A stretch of 7,325 nt of DNA from Flammeovirgaceae bacterium. Its GTDB lineage: Bacteria; Bacteroidota; Bacteroidia; Cytophagales; MED-G16. The position numbers and the translations under genes were made by a program. Shown here one piece after another: positions 1-5,553 of this stretch; positions within the stretch are counted from its first letter, which is position 1, and every line of letters starts with the position of its first letter. Location of the stretch: the NCBI GenBank assembly GCA_002696995.1, contig NZUF01000005.1, positions 27,930 through 35,254 on the forward strand. Reading direction: 5' to 3'. Below the pieces are notes generated by a model that did not search any database, was not told the origin of the DNA, and was given only the letters and a program-made list of their open reading frames with translations.

Positions 1-29
1 TAACCGAAGCCTGTCATTGATTTTATCAT
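1..29 (-). CDS. yicC: YicC-family protein, N-terminal fragment (first 9 codons)
   Basis: Reading leftward from the ATG at 29-27 gives MIKSMTGFG and then two bases of a tenth codon before the window edge. This is the highly conserved N-terminal signature (M-x-x-SMTGFG) of the YicC/YloC family, known as endoribonuclease-related proteins that often lie next to gmk. The start lies only 4 bp downstream of the stop of the 1032-residue envelope gene on the same strand, so it is probably the next gene of that operon. Nothing beyond nine residues is visible, so the call rests on the signature and position alone. In many Bacteroidota gmk follows yicC, but that lies outside the window and is inference. 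Confidence 0.75.
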
Positions 30-33
30 AAAC

Positions 34-3000
34 TTAAAAACTATATCCAAATGAGATATGATATTTTGTGTCACCAATCTGATAATCTTCTATTGGCTTT
101 GCAATATCAAGTTTAATATAATAGTCGGTGATAAATGACCTGATTCCAAATCCATAACTAGCTAGCCAAGGGTTTTTTGAATTTTCTATTTCTGCTTGAA
201 ACACCGAACCAGGCTCTTTAATAATCCAAGTATTAACATCATTGTTTTTGCTAAAAGGTGAATTAACATTCCAGGATGAACCTAAATCAAAGAAACCAAC
301 AAATTGTAAACTATTTAAAAAACTACTAGAAGCATTTTTACCACTTATAAACTTTACTAAAGGTACTCTTAATTCAGAATTTAAAACTAATACTTTATAT
401 CCATCAAATTTGTTGAAATTATATCCTCTGAGGTTAACATATTCACCAAAAATAAAATTATTATTATTATATCCATTGACGACTAGAAGAGGATCGTTTA
501 TTCCTTTGTCATCAGAAGTATTTGATATTGAATTTTTAACTCCTCCTAAAAAGTATTTAAATGGGTTATTACCAAATGAGTTACCATAAAATATTTTTGA
601 AGCAAAAAATAAATTTTCAGATATTTTTTGATGATGAGTGACATCTAAAGAGAGGTTTTGGAAATTATTACTAGAATTATTTTTGGATATATAATTTTTG
701 AAACTTAGATGTATCTTAGTTCCTTCTTCCAGATTGGAAGAAATATTTTTAATGTTATCAAATTTAAAATTTAAGAAGTAACCGTAAAAATTATCTTTTT
801 CATAAAAAGAAAAAGGAGGAGGTGTATTATTAAATATTCTATAATCCAAATCATTAAATTTATAAGTTGCAAAGAATGGAGATATCTCAACACGTGAAAA
901 TTTAGAGATAGGGTATGAGATATTCAGGTTGAGTCTATTGAACAAATATTTGTGATAAATGAATTTTTCAGAGTCTTCAGCATATAATACTTTTCTGTCA
1001 ACAGATACTCTAAAGTCAAACCTATGTTTTAGATAACTATATTCTGTAAAAATATCAGTGCTCTTAAGACTAGACAAAGGAAGGAAAGACCTTGCATATA
1101 TTTTATGATTCTCAAATAGTTCAATAAAATCAGTTTCTATCATAGATCCAAGTCCTTCTAGAGGATCAATATGTAAAAAGCTATTGAAATTATTTTTTAC
1201 AAAAGAATACCTATACTTTGAACCTATATTGATATCTGATTTTTTATTTCTTTCTATGTTTTTTAAAATTGATGACTTTATTGCTTTTTCATCCTCAAAG
1301 TTAAAATTCTCAGTTGATTCAAAATCTAGTAGTTCTTTTTTCTTTTCTGCTTTAATTATTGCGACATTCTTTTCCAGGGAGTTTTGTAATTGAATATAAT
1401 CAACTCGAGCGGTTTGATTACCGAATTCAGATTGGTTGATATTAAAGTCTTCAATTTCTCTAATTATAATTTCACCGTTAGAAAGAGAATTAAATATTAA
1501 TTTTTTATCATTTTCATCATAGTCAAAGTTTATAATATTTGTGTTAAAATCAGTGGACTGTATTGAGTTTGAAGATATATTCTGTTTATACAAATTATAT
1601 ATCCCTTTTTTATCACTCAGGTAAAGAACATCATTATTATATAAAGTTTTAATTTTAAAATTATTATTTAGTTCATTAGTTAATTGGACAAGTTCATTAG
1701 TAGTAGTATCTAAATTGTATAAAAATATATTATATGATTCATTAAAATCAGAGATGTTTTTTTTCTCATTAAGATTAGAATTATTTCTATTGGAGCTAAA
1801 AGCAATTGATGTAGAATTCTTGAAGAATTTTGGATAAATATCATCAAACTCATCATCAGTAATTTTCTTAATATTTGAACTATTTGCACTTAAGAGATAG
1901 ATATCTTTTTGATTGTTTATACTACCACTAACTACAATTAAACTCTCACTAGAATTATATGAAAATCCAGAAATTCTTTCAAATTTTTCAAGAGATTTAT
2001 ATTCTTTCTTATTTGAAATAGTATTATTATTAATAATAAAATGTTTTCCTTTAATTGATTTCACATACGCTACTTCCTCATTATTTTTCCAGGATATATA
2101 GAAAGTCTCATCATTACTATTATCTTTTATTCTGTCAATCACTTTTAATTTTTTGTTTCTTATATCATAGACAAATATCTTTTTATGATTTTTTTTGACA
2201 GAGGTTATTAATAATTGATCTTTTCCTGGGTTATATTTTAAATCAATTATTTTACCAATGTTTTTATTTTTAATTTCAATTTTATTAGAATCTGTTTTTC
2301 CCCTGACGAAGTTTGAAGATATTCGCTGAGAATAGTACTCCGACCACTCATTTATAAAATTCTCAAAACTTATTCCTAATGAGCTTGAAATAGCTCTTTC
2401 TGGATTTCTTATAATTTTAGCAAGATTTATAATATTTGAAATAGTGTTCTCACCATATACAATAGAAATATAGTTCCAAATACTTTGACCAATAAATCCA
2501 GATTTACTTTCAGTTATTTTATTGATGCTTTTTTTATCTTCAGTTAAAAAATAATCTCTAATAATATTATCCATCTCTATGCCCCATCCATATGCAGTGT
2601 AACGAGCGGCACCATCTGAAAACCAATTAGGTATATTGATAAATGAAACTTTGCCAAATCTTTTAGCAAAACTCATATTTCCATTCATTAAGTCATTAAT
2701 AAGAACTTTAGTGAATTCATAGTTTAAGTTTTCCTTAAAAATTTTTAAGTTATCTGAATAACTTACTTTAAATATTGTCCTATTATTAAAACTTGAATTT
2801 GAATTCACATATTTATTTGTCTCATTTATACCAATATTACTTTGATTTAGGTCTTTTTCTGAATTATAGATAAATACCTTGGTCTTTTGAAAAGGTTGAT
2901 GTCCTATATTCGTTGTAAGTTTTGAAAAATTTGTTTCTAAATGCTTAGCAGCAGTTTCAGCAATTAGTCTACTATTTGAGTTATAATAGATTTCAAAATT

Positions 3001-3132
3001 ATTAGAAAATAGAATTTCCCATTTAAATGAGTTGTATTGTATCCTATTTTTTCCTATATCATTATAAATACTACTCTGAGAAAAAGAGGAATACGAGATT
3101 AAAATAAATAATATGTAAAACAATCTTTTCAT
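34..3132 (-). CDS. TolB-like propeller / outer-membrane barrel envelope protein with degenerate peptidase-like N-domain
   Basis: A 1032-residue protein, probably in the outer membrane with a large periplasmic part. Residues 1-19 form a signal peptide (KR, then a hydrophobic core, then a SYSSFSQ cleavage region). Residues about 40-275 resemble gluzincin-type (peptidase MA-like) domains: WFSDGAARY at 170-178 matches the helix that normally carries the third zinc ligand, but the expected HExxH is YEFTK at 138-142, so a zinc protease seems unlikely. Residues about 285-590 carry PD40/WD40-like blades, for example DIYPKFFKNSTSIAFSSNR near 430. From about 640 to the end, alternating strands form a predicted barrel. 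LRGY at 901-904 resembles the Omp85/BamA (V/L)RG(F/Y) loop motif, and the C-terminal Phe fits a BAM recognition signal. Bacteroidota homologues are usually annotated 'translocation protein TolB'; the true function is unknown to me. The start lies 9 bp after the oxidoreductase stop, and no Shine-Dalgarno sequence is visible. Confidence 0.85.
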   Translation of the reverse strand: MKRLFYILFILISYSSFSQSSIYNDIGKNRIQYNSFKWEILFSNNFEIYYNSNSRLIAETAAKHLETNFSKLTTNIGHQPFQKTKVFIYNSEKDLNQSNIGINETNKYVNSNSSFNNRTIFKVSYSDNLKIFKENLNYEFTKVLINDLMNGNMSFAKRFGKVSFINIPNWFSDGAARYTAYGWGIEMDNIIRDYFLTEDKKSINKITESKSGFIGQSIWNYISIVYGENTISNIINLAKIIRNPERAISSSLGISFENFINEWSEYYSQRISSNFVRGKTDSNKIEIKNKNIGKIIDLKYNPGKDQLLITSVKKNHKKIFVYDIRNKKLKVIDRIKDNSNDETFYISWKNNEEVAYVKSIKGKHFIINNNTISNKKEYKSLEKFERISGFSYNSSESLIVVSGSINNQKDIYLLSANSSNIKKITDDEFDDIYPKFFKNSTSIAFSSNRNNSNLNEKKNISDFNESYNIFLYNLDTTTNELVQLTNELNNNFKIKTLYNNDVLYLSDKKGIYNLYKQNISSNSIQSTDFNTNIINFDYDENDKKLIFNSLSNGEIIIREIEDFNINQSEFGNQTARVDYIQLQNSLEKNVAIIKAEKKKELLDFESTENFNFEDEKAIKSSILKNIERNKKSDINIGSKYRYSFVKNNFNSFLHIDPLEGLGSMIETDFIELFENHKIYARSFLPLSSLKSTDIFTEYSYLKHRFDFRVSVDRKVLYAEDSEKFIYHKYLFNRLNLNISYPISKFSRVEISPFFATYKFNDLDYRIFNNTPPPFSFYEKDNFYGYFLNFKFDNIKNISSNLEEGTKIHLSFKNYISKNNSSNNFQNLSLDVTHHQKISENLFFASKIFYGNSFGNNPFKYFLGGVKNSISNTSDDKGINDPLLVVNGYNNNNFIFGEYVNLRGYNFNKFDGYKVLVLNSELRVPLVKFISGKNASSSFLNSLQFVGFFDLGSSWNVNSPFSKNNDVNTWIIKEPGSVFQAEIENSKNPWLASYGFGIRSFITDYYIKLDIAKPIEDYQIGDTKYHISFGYSF

Positions 3133-3141
3133 ATCTAAAAC

Positions 3142-4143
3142 TTACGATTTGAATCTATCTATGTTTATCTCCTTGTTTATTTTTTTGTTATTTTCAATAT
3201 AATCAAATAATTCTTTTGAACAATAAGGTGATTGACTTACACCTTTTGAGCCTAAACCATTTATTAAGTAGAGGTTATCAATAACATCATGCTTTCCTAC
3301 TAATGGCCTTCTATCTCTACTTGCTGGTCTAATTCCAAAATATGATTTTAAGCTTTTAAATTCTTTATTTATAACTTTTTTAATTTTTTTCTTTAAATGA
3401 CTAGTTCCTTCATTTATATACCCATTATCATAAGTTGAACCAGCAAATAATTTTTTTTTAGTAATATTAAATACTGAAACTCCCTTGTTTAAAATATAAT
3501 CACTAAAATGATTTGATTTAATTTTTATGCTATTTCCAGCTACAGGAGTTAGTGGTATTTCTGAAAATAAATTCATTTTCTTTTCATTTATTCCTCTACA
3601 CATTACTATTTTTTCAAAATTATAACCTTCAATCACTATATTATTGTTTTTATTCACTAGGTCCTCATTTTTTATATTATTTATTTTATAACGTCCTTGA
3701 CATTCAAAATATTTTTTAGTCTCCTTTAAATATTTCTTTACATCTAAATATCCACTTCCCTTCGTAATTATTCCATTTTTATCAATTTTCTTCAGATATT
3801 TTTTGTATTTATTATTTCCAAGTCTAGTATCCCAGTCATTTACATCTTTATTGTTATTGAATGGTCTATATATGTCTTTCTCATATAAAATTTTTATTTC
3901 CAATGATTTTTCAACTTTTTTATAAAAAGTTCCTAACTCTTTAAATAAAGTTTCTGCGTTCCATGTTTTTATATTTTTTCTACCTGTTATGGGATTATAT
4001 ATTCCTAGAGCTGCTTTTGAAGCACTAAACTTAGCCTGTGAATCAATAATAATAAATGATTTATTATTGAAATATAGTCTCCATGCCATAGCTGAACCAG
4101 CTAGACCTTGACCAATTATTATATATTCATATTTTTTATTCAT
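3142..4143 (-). CDS. FAD-dependent oxidoreductase, DAO fold, MnmC C-domain-like
   Basis: A 333-residue soluble flavoenzyme of the D-amino-acid oxidase superfamily. The N-terminal Rossmann motif GQGLAG (GxGxxG, 11-16) follows a beta strand, and the second strand ends in Asp34, the usual ribose-binding acidic residue. GIRPASRDRRPLVG (270-283) and GLGSKGVS (296-303) match the conserved C-terminal FAD and active-site segments of the MnmC oxidoreductase domain, which removes the carboxymethyl group of cmnm5(s2)U34 in tRNA, and of related glycine-oxidase-like enzymes. No methyltransferase domain is fused, so if it acts on tRNA it would need a separate MnmD, which is not in this window. The substrate is therefore inferred; another secondary-amine or amino-acid oxidase role is possible. 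It is the first visible gene of the leftward cluster, with the envelope protein gene 9 bp downstream. Lys and Asn content is very high. The only start context seen is an A/T-rich leader. Confidence 0.88.
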   Translation of the reverse strand: MNKKYEYIIIGQGLAGSAMAWRLYFNNKSFIIIDSQAKFSASKAALGIYNPITGRKNIKTWNAETLFKELGTFYKKVEKSLEIKILYEKDIYRPFNNNKDVNDWDTRLGNNKYKKYLKKIDKNGIITKGSGYLDVKKYLKETKKYFECQGRYKINNIKNEDLVNKNNNIVIEGYNFEKIVMCRGINEKKMNLFSEIPLTPVAGNSIKIKSNHFSDYILNKGVSVFNITKKKLFAGSTYDNGYINEGTSHLKKKIKKVINKEFKSLKSYFGIRPASRDRRPLVGKHDVIDNLYLINGLGSKGVSQSPYCSKELFDYIENNKKINKEINIDRFKS

Positions 4144-4193
4144 TTATTTTTTAATAAATATTTAAAACTCAAATTTGCATATAATAAAAAAAA
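4144..4193. promoter_or_regulatory. Divergent promoter region between the leftward and rightward clusters
   Basis: This 50-bp spacer must hold the 5' ends of both divergent transcripts, unless promoters lie inside the genes. At 4170-4177 it contains CAAATTTG, a perfect 8-bp palindrome that matches the Bacteroidota -7 element TAnnTTTG in five of its six fixed positions on both strands. It lies 16 bp before the rightward ATG and 26 bp before the leftward ATG. I see no good TTG -33 element at the expected spacing in either direction. A run of nine A (4186-4194) leads directly into the rightward start codon. No Shine-Dalgarno sequence is present for either gene, which is typical of Bacteroidota. 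The presence of a promoter here is likely; the exact elements are uncertain. Confidence 0.4.
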
Positions 4194-4829
4194 ATGATGG
4201 AGGTTAAGTCATTTACTTTTAATGATTATCAAGAGAACACTTATGTAGTTGCTACAGGAGATAAGTGTATAATCATTGATCCAGGTAATTATAGTGAGGA
4301 AGAGAATTTTTTAATTAAAAGTTTTATAAATGAGAGATCTCTTAAGCCTCAATATATCCTTATTACTCATGCTCATATTGACCATGTCCTTGGAATTGAT
4401 TTTCTATCTAAAGAATATTTAATAGATGTTTACATACCTTCCTCAGAGAAAGAAATATATAATAATATACCATCTTATGCTCCTATTTTTGGAATGAGTA
4501 ATTATAAACATAATGACAAAGTTATTTTAGTAGAACATAGCAATGATATATTTTTTGATGAAATAAAAATAAGTACATTATTTCTTCCAGGTCATTCACC
4601 TGGGCATCTAGGTTATTTTTTTGAGAAAGAAAACGTTTGTTTTAGTGGAGATGTTTTATTTAAAAACTCAATAGGTAGAACAGATTTACCTGGAGGTGAT
4701 TTTGATACATTAATTAGTAGTATTAAGAATACTTTATTTAGATTAGATGATGATGTTATAATTTATCCTGGACACGGACCAAGTACAACTATTAGAGATG
4801 AGATAAATGAAAACCCTTTTTTAAAGTGA
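4194..4829 (+). CDS. MBL-fold metallo-hydrolase, glyoxalase II-like
   Basis: A 211-residue cytoplasmic hydrolase with a complete binuclear metal site: THAHIDH gives His59, His61, Asp63 and His64; GHSPGH gives His134; SGD gives the bridging Asp153; PGHG gives His194. The segment GRTDLPGGD after Asp153 and the C-terminal ENPF are typical of the short glyoxalase II-like (YcbL-type) subfamily, which lacks the glutathione-binding C-terminal domain of true GloB. The reaction is probably thioester or other ester hydrolysis; the physiological substrate is not determinable. Length is normal for the subfamily. Two ATGs stand in tandem (4194 and 4197); the first is kept, but the second would remove only one residue. 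The stop codon overlaps the GTG start of pssA, so the two are co-transcribed and probably translationally coupled, although no functional link is obvious. Confidence 0.95.
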   Translation: MMEVKSFTFNDYQENTYVVATGDKCIIIDPGNYSEEENFLIKSFINERSLKPQYILITHAHIDHVLGIDFLSKEYLIDVYIPSSEKEIYNNIPSYAPIFGMSNYKHNDKVILVEHSNDIFFDEIKISTLFLPGHSPGHLGYFFEKENVCFSGDVLFKNSIGRTDLPGGDFDTLISSIKNTLFRLDDDVIIYPGHGPSTTIRDEINENPFLK

Positions 4830-5509
4830 TAAAGAATATCCCAAACATTTTAACAATAGCTAACCTTATATTAGGTTTCTTATGTATTTTAAATGTATTT
4901 GTTAAAAATGACTTTGAGATAATATATTTTTTTTATTGTTGTCTTATTCTTGACTTTTTAGATGGTTTTAGTGCAAGAAAGCTAAGTCTAACATCAGAGT
5001 TTGGTAAGCAAATTGATTCTTTAGCTGATCTTGTTTCATTTGGTATTTTGCCTTCTGTTATTTTATATGATTATTTTGATACAAATAATTTCAATCTATT
5101 TTTAAAATATTCATCTGTACTTATTTTAGTCTCATCCTCAATAAGACTTGCAAGGTTTAACCTTTCTGAAGAAAATAATAACTTTTTTGTCGGTTTGCCT
5201 ACTCCAGCAAATGCTTTATTTTTTATCTCATTGATTTATTATCAGGGAAATCTTAAAATTTATTTTGGTGAATATGTCATCCTCGCTCTAATTATTTTAT
5301 TTTCTTTTTTGATGGTATCAAATTTAAAATTCATAAGCTTAAAATTTTCAAAATTCACTTTAAATGAAAACATAGAAAAGTTGGTTTTGGTTTTACTAGG
5401 AATTATTATAATAATACTCCAAGGACACTCTGGATTGTTTTTATTGATTCTTCTTTATGTTTTCTACTGTATTATTAAATCTATAATTTCAACACTATTT
5501 TTAAAATAA
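4826..5509 (+). CDS. pssA: CDP-diacylglycerol-serine O-phosphatidyltransferase (phosphatidylserine synthase)
   Basis: A 227-residue integral membrane enzyme that transfers phosphatidyl from CDP-diacylglycerol to L-serine, giving phosphatidylserine for later decarboxylation to phosphatidylethanolamine. The CDP-alcohol phosphotransferase signature is complete: Asp43, Asp46-Gly47, Ala50-Arg51, Gly60, Asp64 and Asp68 (DxxDGxxARx8GxxxDxxxD), lying between hydrophobic helices. The N-terminus IPNILTIANLILGF and the later RLARFN and FVGLPTPANA segments favour PssA over PgsA or other family members. Several further hydrophobic helices fill the C-terminal half. Translation starts at GTG (4826-4828), which overlaps the upstream TGA as GTGA; the conserved N-terminal motif begins within a few residues, so this start is well supported. 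This is the subclass II membrane type, not the E. coli phospholipase-D-like PssA. Confidence 0.94.
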   Translation: MIKNIPNILTIANLILGFLCILNVFVKNDFEIIYFFYCCLILDFLDGFSARKLSLTSEFGKQIDSLADLVSFGILPSVILYDYFDTNNFNLFLKYSSVLILVSSSIRLARFNLSEENNNFFVGLPTPANALFFISLIYYQGNLKIYFGEYVILALIILFSFLMVSNLKFISLKFSKFTLNENIEKLVLVLLGIIIIILQGHSGLFLLILLYVFYCIIKSIISTLFLK

Positions 5510-5553
5510 TTGTTCTTAATTATAGTTTATAAGTATAATGCTAATTTGTATAA
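5510..5553 (+). promoter_or_regulatory. Short leader / candidate promoter upstream of porU
   Basis: A 44-bp A/T-rich gap between pssA and porU. It contains TTGTTC (5510-5515), and 18 bp further on TATAAT (5534-5539), which reads as a sigma-70-like pair. It also holds TAATTTG (5542-5548), one base short of the Bacteroidota -7 consensus TAnnTTTG. If the latter is used, transcription would begin at or next to the porU ATG, giving an almost leaderless message. There is no Shine-Dalgarno sequence and no hairpin-plus-T-run terminator after pssA, so read-through from pssA is equally possible. Confidence 0.33.

Noticed and set aside
459..473. Short ATT trinucleotide repeat
   Set aside because: It encodes the Asn-rich loop NNNN in the barrel protein and reflects low-complexity, AT-biased coding rather than a functional repeat.
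242..589. 115-codon open frame on the plus strand
   Set aside because: It lies antisense to the barrel-encoding part of the 1032-residue protein. Its translation has no recognisable domain, and the opposite strand carries clear motifs such as LRGY.
1184..1393. 69-codon plus-strand open frame rich in Phe and Ser
   Set aside because: It is antisense to the envelope protein gene, and its composition is what A-rich Lys/Glu coding gives when read backwards.
1913..2101. 62-codon plus-strand open frame
   Set aside because: It is antisense to the propeller-encoding region, with no motif or start context of its own.
5513..5535. Possible hairpin (CTTA...TAAG) after pssA, considered as a terminator
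   Set aside because: The arms are only four bases long, A/T-rich, and lack a following T-run; it is not distinguishable from chance in this sequence.
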